From an uncultured Chloroflexota bacterium (lineage in GTDB: Bacteria > Chloroflexota > Dehalococcoidia > UBA3495): a DNA stretch of 9,712 nucleotides. Both the position numbers and the translations under genes were made by a program. A model generated the notes under the pieces. It saw only the letters and a list, made by a program, of their open reading frames with translations. It was not told the origin of the DNA and made no database searches. Positions 1-6,037 of the stretch are shown here, piece after piece. The stretch lies in assembly GCA_913020235.1 (NCBI GenBank), contig CAJWBT010000065.1:1-9712 (forward strand), given 5' to 3'. The stretch's first letter is position 1. Every line of letters starts with the position of its first letter.

Positions 1-1515
1 GTTTGGAAGCCGGACCCCACCGAGATCACCAACCGCCTCGGCTGGCTCACCGTCACCGATACCATGGGCGAACAGGCCCCGGCGCTGGATGCGTTCGCTC
101 GCGAGGTGCGCGACGCGGGTTTCCGGCATGTGGCGCTGTTGGGCATGGGCGGCAGCAGCCTGGGGCCCGAGGTCCTGCGACATGCTTTCGGGAGCGCCCC
201 CGGCTACCCCGAGCTAATCGTCCTCGACTCCACCGTGCCGGGCTGGGTGCGGGAGGTGACCCAGGCCGTCGACCCGGCTCACACGCTTTTCCTGGTCTCC
301 TCCAAGTCCGGCTCCACCACCGAGCCCAACACCTTCTACGCCTATTTCAGGAGCCTGGTGGAGAAGGCCGCCGGACCGGAGCAGGCCGGGCGGAACTTCG
401 TCGCCGTCACCGACCCTGGAACGCCGCTGGAGAAGCTGGCCATGGAAAAAGGATTCCGGCGGGTCTTCGTGAACCCTCCGGACATCGGCGGCCGCTACTC
501 GGTTCTGTCCTACTTCGGACTGGTGCCCGCGGCCCTCTCCGGGATCGACATCGGGGCCTTGCTCGGCCGGGCCGATAGCATGCGCGAGGGCTGTGCCTCC
601 TGCGTCCCCGTCCACGATAACCATGGCGCCTGGTTGGGGACGGCAATGGGCACGTTGGCCCGGCAAGGCCGCGATAAGCTCACTCTGGTCACCTCCCCCG
701 GTATCAGCGGCTTTGGGCTGTGGGTTGAGCAGCTCATTGCCGAGAGCACCGGCAAGGAGGGCACGGGGATAATTCCGATAGCAGGCGAACCCCTGTCGGC
801 TCCCGGTCACTACGGAAAGGACCGGTTCTTCGTATACCTCCGCCTGGAGGGTGACGACAACTCAAGCACCGACGCCGCCGTCGACGCAATCGAGGCCTCA
901 GGGCAACCCCTAGTGCGCCTGCACCTGCGGGACAGGTATGACCTGGGCGCCGAGTTCTTCCGATGGGAGTTCGCCACGGTCGTGGCCGGCGCCGTTCTGG
1001 GGATTCACCCCTTTGACCAGCCCAACGTCCAGGCGGCCAAGGAAATGACCGAAAGCGTGTTGCGGCAATACCAGAACTCGGGCCGGCTCCCCCTTTCGGA
1101 GCCCCCGGCATCTTTCAAGGGCCTGGTGGCCGGCGCCGGACCGGGCAGCTACCTGGCCATCATGGCTTACATTCGCCAGACACCGGAGGTGAACTCCGCG
1201 CTGGACGCCCTGCGCCGGAAGGTGATGGAGCGGTTCGGCATCGCCACGACCTTCGGGTACGGCCCCCGCTTTCTCCACTCCACCGGGCAATTGCACAAGG
1301 GAGGCCCCAGTTCCGGGCTGTTCTTGCAGCTTACGGCGGACCACCAGGGCGATTTGCCGATCCCCGGCGAACCGTATACCTTCGGCGTATTGGCCGACGC
1401 TCAGGCCGTGGGTGATCTGGAAGCGTTGCAGGCGGCGGGGCGGCACGTCGCACGGGTCCATCTGGGTTCCCGTGACGAAGCGGGAATCCTCGGGCTGGCT
1501 GACGAGTTGGCTTAG
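1..1515 (+). CDS. pgi: Glucose-6-phosphate isomerase, 5'-truncated by window edge (probably C-terminal half of a transaldolase/PGI fusion)
   Basis: Interconverts glucose-6-phosphate and fructose-6-phosphate in the cytoplasm. The frame is open from base 1 (VWKPDPTEITNRLGWL...), so the coding region continues left of the window and the ATG at 64 is internal. The visible part is 504 residues. Numbered from the window edge: GMGGSSLGPE at 48-57 and the SIS sugar-phosphate loop SSKSGSTTEPNT at 100-111, then STGKEG, the PGI signature GIHPFDQPNVQAAK from 334, and HSTGQLHKGGP at 426-436 with the conserved His and Lys. The NRLGWL entry and the C-terminal GDLEALQAAGR...VHLG tail resemble, from memory, the isomerase half of bifunctional transaldolase/PGI proteins (about 950 residues); a stand-alone short PGI is the alternative. 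The disulfide reductase gene follows after 50 bases. Family assignment is secure; the fusion is inferred. Confidence 0.93.
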   Translation, partial: VWKPDPTEITNRLGWLTVTDTMGEQAPALDAFAREVRDAGFRHVALLGMGGSSLGPEVLRHAFGSAPGYPELIVLDSTVPGWVREVTQAVDPAHTLFLVSSKSGSTTEPNTFYAYFRSLVEKAAGPEQAGRNFVAVTDPGTPLEKLAMEKGFRRVFVNPPDIGGRYSVLSYFGLVPAALSGIDIGALLGRADSMREGCASCVPVHDNHGAWLGTAMGTLARQGRDKLTLVTSPGISGFGLWVEQLIAESTGKEGTGIIPIAGEPLSAPGHYGKDRFFVYLRLEGDDNSSTDAAVDAIEASGQPLVRLHLRDRYDLGAEFFRWEFATVVAGAVLGIHPFDQPNVQAAKEMTESVLRQYQNSGRLPLSEPPASFKGLVAGAGPGSYLAIMAYIRQTPEVNSALDALRRKVMERFGIATTFGYGPRFLHSTGQLHKGGPSSGLFLQLTADHQGDLPIPGEPYTFGVLADAQAVGDLEALQAAGRHVARVHLGSRDEAGILGLADELA

Positions 1516-1552
1516 TCCCGGCTTAGCCGAGCGTCTTCGTCCAAACCGGCCC

Positions 1553-1558
1553 AGGAGA
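1553..1558 (+). promoter_or_regulatory. Shine-Dalgarno fixing the GTG start of the disulfide reductase
   Basis: AGGAGA lies 7 bases before GTG 1566. It supports the GTG as start; the FAD motif follows immediately. Confidence 0.8.
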
Positions 1559-1565
1559 CAGGCGC

Positions 1566-2933
1566 GTGAACAGTTTCGACGTAATGGTTATCGGATCGGG
1601 CTCAGGCCTGGAGATATCCGCGGAAGCCTCGGACCGGGGTCTCTCGGTGGCCGTGGTGGAGGAAGGTCCCTTTGGTGGGACCTGCTTGAACCGCGGCTGC
1701 ATCCCCTCCAAGATCCTGATCCACTGTGCCGATGTGATGGAGACCATCCAACGGGCGGGACTCTTTGGCATCAAGGCCAGCGTGGAGTCGGTGGACTGGG
1801 GTTTCATCATCCGGCGGGCGGTTGACGAGATCGATGGGGATGCCGCGTCGATAGAAAGGGGGAACCGTCAGGCTCCCAACATCACCGTGTTCAAGGGCCG
1901 CGGCAGGTTTGTGGGGAAGAAGGCCCTGGAGGTCAACGGGGAGCGAATCAGCGCGGAAACCGTGCTCATCGCCGCCGGTACCCGCCCCTGGGTCCCCGAC
2001 ATTCCCGGCCTGAACGACGTCCCCTACATCACCTCGGACCAAGCCTTGAGGCTGCCGGAGCAGCCGCGGCGGCTGGCCATCTTGGGCGGTGGGTACATAG
2101 CCGCCGAGATGGCCCACTTCTTCGGAGCCCTGGGAACGGAGGTGACCCTCATCCACCGGGGGCCCACGATGCTCCGGGCCGAGGACGAGGACGTGGCCCG
2201 GCGCTTCACCGGGGTGTACCAGCGAAGGTTCAACCTGCTGCTCAACGCCCAGGTCTCCCGGGCGTACCGCCAGGGAGACGAGATTGCCCTGGAAGTGTCG
2301 GTGGGCGGGCACACCGTGAAGCTGGCCACCGACGCGTTTTTGCTGGCGACGGGCCGGGTGCCCAACACCGACCAGCTGGCCGTAACCGAAACCGGCGTGG
2401 AAGTCGACGGGCGAGGCTTTGTGCGGACCGACCAGTACCTCGAGACCGGCATGCCCGGCGTCTGGGCGGTGGGCGATATCGTGGGCAAGTACCTCCTAAA
2501 GCACAGCGCCAATCTGGAAGCAGCCTACGCGGCCAACAACATCTTCAACCCGGATAGCAAGGTGCCCGTGAACTACCACGCCATGCCTCACGCCATCTTC
2601 GCCTCGCCTCAGATCGGCAGCGTCGGCCTGACCGAGCAAGAAGCCAAAGAAACGGGCATTCCGTACGCCGTCGCCACCTACGACTACTACGACACAGCCT
2701 ATGGCTCATCCATCGAAGACCGGGACGGATTCGCCAAGGTGCTGGCCAACTCGGAAACCGGAGAGATACTGGGAAGCCACATCATAGGCACCGACGCGTC
2801 CATATTGATCCAGGAAGTGGCTAACGCCATGAGAATGGGCCTCGGTACTGACGCGATCACCCAGTCGATCTACGTGCATCCGGCCCTGTCGGAGGTGGTC
2901 CAGCGGGCCTTCGGGGAGCTTCAGGTCCCCTGA
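1566..2933 (+). CDS. FAD-dependent pyridine nucleotide-disulfide oxidoreductase, NADPH-type (lipoamide dehydrogenase / mycothione reductase-like)
   Basis: Class I flavin disulfide reductase of 455 residues, the usual length. It should pass electrons from NAD(P)H through FAD and a redox disulfide to a small disulfide or protein substrate. Start is GTG, chosen for AGGAGA at 1553-1558, 7 bases upstream. Visible motifs: N-terminal FAD loop GSGSG (10-14), redox pair GGTCLNRGC with C40 and C45, second Rossmann loop GGGYIAAE (174-181), FAD motif AVGD ending at D304, and the catalytic dyad HPALSE with H438 and E443. The cofactor site reads A179, A183, R198 and R204, matching in residue and number the NADPH-specificity residues of E. 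coli glutathione reductase; NAD-using lipoamide dehydrogenases have an acidic residue in place of the first arginine. No E1 or E2 genes are adjacent. A lipoamide dehydrogenase label would be the default automatic call. Oddity: the first dinucleotide loop is GSGSGL, lacking the last Gly/Ala of GxGxxG. The physiological substrate is unknown. Confidence 0.88.
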   Translation: MNSFDVMVIGSGSGLEISAEASDRGLSVAVVEEGPFGGTCLNRGCIPSKILIHCADVMETIQRAGLFGIKASVESVDWGFIIRRAVDEIDGDAASIERGNRQAPNITVFKGRGRFVGKKALEVNGERISAETVLIAAGTRPWVPDIPGLNDVPYITSDQALRLPEQPRRLAILGGGYIAAEMAHFFGALGTEVTLIHRGPTMLRAEDEDVARRFTGVYQRRFNLLLNAQVSRAYRQGDEIALEVSVGGHTVKLATDAFLLATGRVPNTDQLAVTETGVEVDGRGFVRTDQYLETGMPGVWAVGDIVGKYLLKHSANLEAAYAANNIFNPDSKVPVNYHAMPHAIFASPQIGSVGLTEQEAKETGIPYAVATYDYYDTAYGSSIEDRDGFAKVLANSETGEILGSHIIGTDASILIQEVANAMRMGLGTDAITQSIYVHPALSEVVQRAFGELQVP

Positions 2934-2940
2934 TGCGTAT

Positions 2941-2956
2941 CCGGTCATGTGACCGG
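2941..2956. promoter_or_regulatory. 16-base palindrome between the disulfide reductase and HAD genes
   Basis: CCGGTCA (2941-2947) and TGACCGG (2950-2956) are perfect inverted repeats with a 2-base centre, 7 bases after the reductase stop. It could be an operator or a small mRNA hairpin affecting the downstream pair. There is no T-run for termination. Confidence 0.4.
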
Positions 2957-3000
2957 CACTGTGTGAAGGTCGTTACGAGTCTTGCCTCAAGAGGTGTACG

Positions 3001-3750
3001 TTGATCAGCGCGATAATGTTCGACCTGGACGGCACGCTGGTGCAGACGGAAAAGCTGAAAGCCTTCTCCTACGCGGTGGCCGCCCAGCGGCTGCGGCAGC
3101 TGGCCGAGCCCGATCCCCGGGCCATCGAGGCCTATCGGGAGATTGTGGGCGCCGCCCGGGACGTCGCCTCCCGGCATATCCTGGACAGCCTTGGGCTCGA
3201 GGCCGAAACCCGTCCGCTCATGGCCGAGTACGGCGTGGCCGAGCCCTGGCAGGTGCTGACCGCCATGCGGACCAGGACTTATAATGAGATTGTGGCCGAC
3301 CCCCAGGTCCTGAGGGACAACCAGTGGCCTCACACCGTCGGCCTGTTGCGTGTGGCCAAAGATACTCACTGCCGAACGGCGCTGGCGACCATGTCGTACC
3401 GCAAAGAGGCGTTGCATGTCCTGCGGGCCCTCGACCTTGAGCGGTCGCTGGACGTGATCCTGACCCGCGAGGACGTGCAACAGGCCAAACCGGACCCTGA
3501 GATATACCTGCTGGCCGCCGAGAAGCTGGGTGTCCAACCCCAGGACTGCCTGGTGCTGGAGGACTCGCCGAACGGCGTGCGGGCGGCAGTCGCTGCCGGC
3601 ACGAACGTGATAGCCGTGGCCACGCCCTTTACCATCGCTGGGCTTCATTCCAGCCAGGTGTTGGAACACGCTTGGGTCGTTCACGACCCCGAGAAGCTGA
3701 TTGAAGTGGTCAAGGAGCGGTTCGCCGAGCATGACCGGACGGCGCACTGA
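3001..3750 (+). CDS. HAD-superfamily hydrolase, beta-phosphoglucomutase-like subfamily (HAD-IA)
   Basis: Predicted cytoplasmic Mg-dependent phosphatase or phosphomutase of 249 residues. The start is TTG: GAGGTG at 2991-2996 lies 4 bases upstream, and the first HAD motif begins only five residues in, leaving no room for a later start. Motif I is FDLDGTL with nucleophile D8 and acid/base D10. Motif II is ALATMS with T130 in the phosphate-binding position (S132 is an alternative). Motif III is K163 in QQAKPDPE. Motif IV is LVLEDSPNGV with E187 and D188. The roughly 100 residues between motif I and II are helical in character and form a C1 cap. All catalytic residues are present, so it should be active. 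It sits 67 bases after the disulfide reductase gene and 44 before the aldolase gene, which suggests a sugar-phosphate substrate, but the sequence does not reveal which one or whether it is a mutase. Confidence 0.88.
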   Translation: MISAIMFDLDGTLVQTEKLKAFSYAVAAQRLRQLAEPDPRAIEAYREIVGAARDVASRHILDSLGLEAETRPLMAEYGVAEPWQVLTAMRTRTYNEIVADPQVLRDNQWPHTVGLLRVAKDTHCRTALATMSYRKEALHVLRALDLERSLDVILTREDVQQAKPDPEIYLLAAEKLGVQPQDCLVLEDSPNGVRAAVAAGTNVIAVATPFTIAGLHSSQVLEHAWVVHDPEKLIEVVKERFAEHDRTAH

Positions 3751-3782
3751 GCCGTGCCGCGCCCGGTGTGCATTCAACGAAA

Positions 3783-3787
3783 GGAGG
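3783..3787 (+). promoter_or_regulatory. Shine-Dalgarno deciding the start of the DUF2090 aldolase
   Basis: GGAGG, within AAAGGAGG, lies 7 bases before ATG 3795. It rules out the in-frame GTG at 3768, which would translate this site as Lys-Gly-Gly. Confidence 0.9.
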
Positions 3788-3794
3788 ACTACCA

Positions 3795-4733
3795 ATGGAC
3801 GTCTCAGCTCTGGGCTACGGCAAGGACCTTTTCATACTGCCTTTCGACCACCGAAGCTCCTTTGAAGCCGGACTGCTGGGAATCCGCGGCCGGCAAGCCA
3901 CTCCCGAAGAAGTGGAGCAACTCTCGGCGTACAAGCAAGTCATCTACGAGGGCTTCCTCGAAGGCTTGAGGGAGGGGGTGCCCAATCGCATCGCCGCCAT
4001 ACTGGTGGATCAGAAGTACGGCGAAGAGATCCTGGCCGACGCGAACCAGCGGGGCATCACGACCTGCACTTCCGTGGAGAAAAGCGGACAGGCCGAGTTC
4101 GACTTCGAGTATGGAGACGACTTCGGGAAGCGCCTGCGGGATGCCGCGCCGACCTTCGCCAAGGCCTTGGTGCGGTACAACTCCGGGGGAGACGCCGACG
4201 GGAATGAGAACCAGCGGCGGCGGCTCAAGGTTCTCTCCGACCACTCTCACTCGGCGGGCTACAAGTTCATGTTCGAGCTGCTGGTGCCCGCCACCGAAAG
4301 CCAGTTGGAATCGGTGGGACAGGATCGCAACGCTTATGACCGGGACGTTCGCCCGGAGTTGGTGGTGCGCGCCCTCCGGGAGCTTCAAGAGGCGGGAATC
4401 GAGCCGGATGTCTGGAAGCTGGAAGGGGTGGACGACCGGCAGGCGGCGCGCAACGTGGTGGCCCAGGCCCGCGCCGGCGGGCGGGGCAACGTTGGCGTGA
4501 TCGTCCTGGGCCGCGGTGAGGACGAAAAGCGAGTCCGGGACTGGCTGACCATCGGCGCGCAGACCGAAGGGGTTATCGGCTTTGCCGTGGGCAGAACCGT
4601 CTTCTGGCAGCCCCTGATCGAGTACAAGGATGGAGGCATATCCCGAGCCGAAGCGGTCAGCCGCATCGCCGGCACCTACCATCGGCTCTACCGGCTGTTC
4701 GTCGACGCGCGCGCCAAGTCGGCCGCACCGTAG
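3795..4733 (+). CDS. DUF2090 / IolC C-terminal-like protein, putative class I sugar-phosphate aldolase
   Basis: A 312-residue protein matching the DUF2090 domain that in some bacteria is fused to 5-dehydro-2-deoxygluconokinase (IolC) and annotated as 5-dehydro-2-deoxyphosphogluconate aldolase; here it stands alone with no kinase domain. The start is ATG 3795, set by GGAGG at 3783-3787 with 7-base spacing; a GTG at 3768 would place the ribosome-binding site inside the coding region. Motifs in order: PFDHR (D18, R20), VDQKYG, KALVRYN (K123), MFELLVPAT (E161), DVWKLEG (K208), VIVLGRG and GFAVGRTVFW. Their order and spacing match the active site of LacD-type tagatose-1,6-bisphosphate aldolase, where as I recall Asp27, Arg29, Lys125, Glu163 and the Schiff-base Lys205 serve; K208 would be the Schiff-base lysine and the late GR a phosphate site. 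No inositol genes are nearby, so a role in hexose or heptose phosphate cleavage is more likely than inositol breakdown. The substrate is not determinable. Confidence 0.85.
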   Translation: MDVSALGYGKDLFILPFDHRSSFEAGLLGIRGRQATPEEVEQLSAYKQVIYEGFLEGLREGVPNRIAAILVDQKYGEEILADANQRGITTCTSVEKSGQAEFDFEYGDDFGKRLRDAAPTFAKALVRYNSGGDADGNENQRRRLKVLSDHSHSAGYKFMFELLVPATESQLESVGQDRNAYDRDVRPELVVRALRELQEAGIEPDVWKLEGVDDRQAARNVVAQARAGGRGNVGVIVLGRGEDEKRVRDWLTIGAQTEGVIGFAVGRTVFWQPLIEYKDGGISRAEAVSRIAGTYHRLYRLFVDARAKSAAP

Positions 4734-4813
4734 GCGGGAGACGCTTCAAACTACAAACATGGCCAGAGTGCGGGAGAAGTAGACCTGGTTACAGCCACTT
4801 GGTTTTGACAGGA

Positions 4814-4886
4814 TGTCATTCTGAGGAGCGAAGCGAAGAAGAATCTCAACATAGCAATGAGATTCTTCGCTTCGCTCGGAATGACA
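4814..4886. repeat. Long imperfect palindrome of the TGTCATTCTGAG...GAATCTC family
   Basis: The left arm (4814-4847) starts TGTCATTCTGAGGAGCGAAG and ends GAATCTC. An 11-base loop (4848-4858) follows, then the right arm (4859-4886), which starts GAGATTCTTCGC and ends GGAATGACA. All 28 right-arm bases pair with the left arm (27 Watson-Crick plus one G-T), the left arm carrying two 3-base bulges (GGA and AAG). This is a dispersed palindromic element familiar to me from Chloroflexota and other uncultured lineages; no protein is encoded. TTTGAC occurs on both sides (4804-4809 and 4896-4901) but not directly adjacent, so it is not a convincing target duplication. It may also act as a hairpin downstream of the DUF2090 gene, though no T-run follows. 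Confidence 0.85.
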
Positions 4887-4971
4887 ATTCGCAGATTTGA
4901 CTTGACCGAGTACTTGATTGGTGAGGTGGCCAGTTATTGGTCCGTGAATGGATAGCTGAGCCTGGCAAGGA

Positions 4972-5011
4972 CTAATTCCCCCTGGTACCCATTTGCCAAA
5001 CGGGGAATTGG
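4972..5011 (+). other. 10-bp hairpin upstream of gnd
   Basis: CTAATTCCCC (4972-4981) pairs with GGGGAATTGG (5002-5011), with one T-G wobble. The 20-base loop has a minor inner TGG/CCA pairing. No T-run follows, so it is not a standard terminator; a leader structure or a short inverted-repeat element are the options. Confidence 0.55.
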
Positions 5012-5044
5012 GCGGGCAACGCAGCCTCTGGCCCGGTCAGCTGC

Positions 5045-5067
5045 TGACGCAACGGCCGTTGGCGTTA
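5045..5067. promoter_or_regulatory. Operator-like palindrome 38 bases before the gnd start
   Basis: The perfect core AACGGCCGTT (5051-5060) is flanked by ACGC (5047-5050) and GCGT (5062-5065), with one extra G, and a further T-A and G-T outside. Near-symmetry over 23 bases close to a start codon fits a repressor site or an mRNA hairpin. No regulator gene is in the window. Confidence 0.4.
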
Positions 5068-5091
5068 CCAGCGGGAAACACTGTCAGATGC

Positions 5092-5097
5092 GGAGGG
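5092..5097 (+). promoter_or_regulatory. Shine-Dalgarno deciding the start of gnd
   Basis: GGAGGG lies 8 bases before ATG 5106 and excludes the in-frame ATG at 5088. Confidence 0.88.
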
Positions 5098-5105
5098 AAC
5101 CCAGC

Positions 5106-6032
5106 ATGGAGATAGGAATGATCGGCCTGGGCCGCATGGGCGGTAACATGGTGCAACGCTTGCTCAAGGGCGGGCACCGGGTGGTGACCTACGACCGGAG
5201 CGCCGAAGCGGTGACCGCCAGCCAGGCCCAGGGCGCCGTGGGTTCGTCGTCCCTCGAAAACCTGGTCGGCCAGCTTTCCCAACCCCGTGCCGTATGGGTA
5301 ATGGTGCCGGCCGGACAACCCACCGAAGACACCATCGACAGCCTGATACCCCTGCTGTCGGCCGGGGACACCGTTCTCGATGGCGGCAACTCCAACTACA
5401 AGGACAGCATGCGCCGGGCCGAAAAGCTGGCCGGCCATGACCTGGACTTCATGGACGTTGGCACCAGCGGAGGCATTTGGGGGCTGGCCGAAGGCTACGC
5501 CCTGATGATCGGTGGGAAGAAGCAGGTATACCAGCGCCTGGAGCCCATTTTCCAGACACTGGCTCCCGGCGAGAAACAGGGGCTCAGCCACGTGGGCCCT
5601 GCCGGCGCCGGCCATTTCGTGAAGATGGTTCACAACGGCATCGAGTACGGCATGATGCAGGCTTACGCCGAGGGCTTCGAGATCATGGAAGCCAAGAAGG
5701 AGTTCGGCCTGGACCTGGGTCAGATCGCCGAAGGTTGGCGCTACGGCAGTGTGGTACGCTCCTGGCTGCTGGACCTGGCCTCCGCCGCACTGGAAGAAGA
5801 CCCCAAACTCGACAACCTGGAAGCCTACGTCGACGATTCAGGCGAGGGCCGCTGGACGGTCCAGGAATCGATAGACCTGGCGGTGCCCGCGCCGGTCATC
5901 ACCCTGTCGTTGCAGCAACGCTTCCGCTCCCGCCAGGACGGTCCTTTTGGGGCCAAAATGCTGGCGGCCCTGCGCAACCAGTTCGGGGGCCACGCGGTGA
6001 AGCCTGCCCAGAGCGAAGCCGAGGGGAGGTAG
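5106..6032 (+). CDS. gnd: 6-phosphogluconate dehydrogenase (decarboxylating), short NAD-type
   Basis: Oxidatively decarboxylates 6-phosphogluconate to ribulose-5-phosphate. The 308-residue length fits the short bacterial subfamily (GntZ/YqeC-like, about 300 residues) rather than the 470-residue E. coli form. The start is ATG 5106 behind GGAGGG at 5092-5097 (8-base spacing); an in-frame ATG at 5088 would include that ribosome-binding site in the coding region. Motifs: nucleotide loop GLGRMGGN (7-14), strand 2 ending TYDRS with D30, DGGNSNY from 92, GTSGG at 119-123, and [14 protein letters not shown] with catalytic K173 and E180. The aspartate at 30 favours NAD over NADP; NADP enzymes usually carry Asn-Arg there. 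The family body ends near GGHAV (298); the last nine residues (PAQSEAEGR) are encoded by a repeat-like segment at 6002-6025. zwf follows 5 bases after the stop, so the two are co-transcribed. Confidence 0.94.
   Translation: MEIGMIGLGRMGGNMVQRLLKGGHRVVTYDRSAEAVTASQAQGAVGSSSLENLVGQLSQPRAVWVMVPAGQPTEDTIDSLIPLLSAGDTVLDGGNSNYKDSMRRAEKLAGHDLDFMDVGTSGGIWGLAEGYALMIGGKKQVYQRLEPIFQTLAPGEKQGLSHVGPAGAGHFVKMVHNGIEYGMMQAYAEGFEIMEAKKEFGLDLGQIAEGWRYGSVVRSWLLDLASAALEEDPKLDNLEAYVDDSGEGRWTVQESIDLAVPAPVITLSLQQRFRSRQDGPFGAKMLAALRNQFGGHAVKPAQSEAEGR
6002..6025 (+). repeat. Degenerate copy of a CCTGCCC(T/A)GAGCG-type dispersed repeat inside the gnd 3' end
   Basis: The segment starts GCCTGCCCAGAGCGAAGCCG and ends in GGGG. 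It differs at about two positions from a short dispersed sequence I recall from Chloroflexota and other environmental genomes (GCCTGCCCTGAGCGAAG... ending GAAGGG). The recognisable shadow peptides appear in other frames: ACPERSRGE on the plus strand and RLRSGQA on the minus strand. In the gnd frame it reads PAQSEAEGR. Only one copy is present in the window, so repeat status rests on memory. Confidence 0.6.
6023..6029 (+). promoter_or_regulatory. Shine-Dalgarno of zwf, overlapping the gnd 3' end and a repeat relic
   Basis: GGGGAGG lies 8 bases before ATG 6038 and inside the last codons of gnd (Gly-Arg). The GGGG part is the tail of the repeat-like segment at 6002-6025, so part of this signal appears to come from a repeat. 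Confidence 0.8.
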
Positions 6033-6037
6033 TAGTG

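Larger units (their letters stand above)
4734..5105 (+). other. 372-base gene-free gap between the aldolase gene and gnd
   Basis: The gap holds the palindromic repeat (4814-4886), a 10-bp hairpin (4972-5011), an operator-like palindrome (5045-5067) and the gnd ribosome-binding site. A perfect TTGACA box sits at 4805-4810 but no -10 box is at usable spacing, and TTGACT/TTGACC at 4897-4907 also lack partners. It probably contains the gnd-zwf promoter, which I could not place. No ORF here looks coding. Confidence 0.6.

Noticed and set aside
2857..3795. Long minus-strand ORF of 312 codons opposite the HAD gene
   Set aside because: It lies antisense to a gene with all four HAD motifs, has His/Gln/Arg-rich composition and no family motif; GC-rich codon use commonly opens such antisense frames.
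3804..4682. Long minus-strand ORF opposite the DUF2090 gene
   Set aside because: Antisense shadow of a gene with clear conserved motifs; no ribosome-binding site or recognisable domain.
4805..4810. Perfect TTGACA -35 box
   Set aside because: No plausible -10 box 16-18 bases downstream; the downstream sequence is the palindromic repeat. Removing the repeat in silico also gives no -10 box.
5477..6037. Upstream extension of the zwf frame giving a 680-residue ORF
   Set aside because: This part is the gnd gene read in another frame; its sequence is Arg/Gly/Pro-rich shadow, and a good ribosome-binding site precedes ATG 6038 where the G6PDH fold begins.
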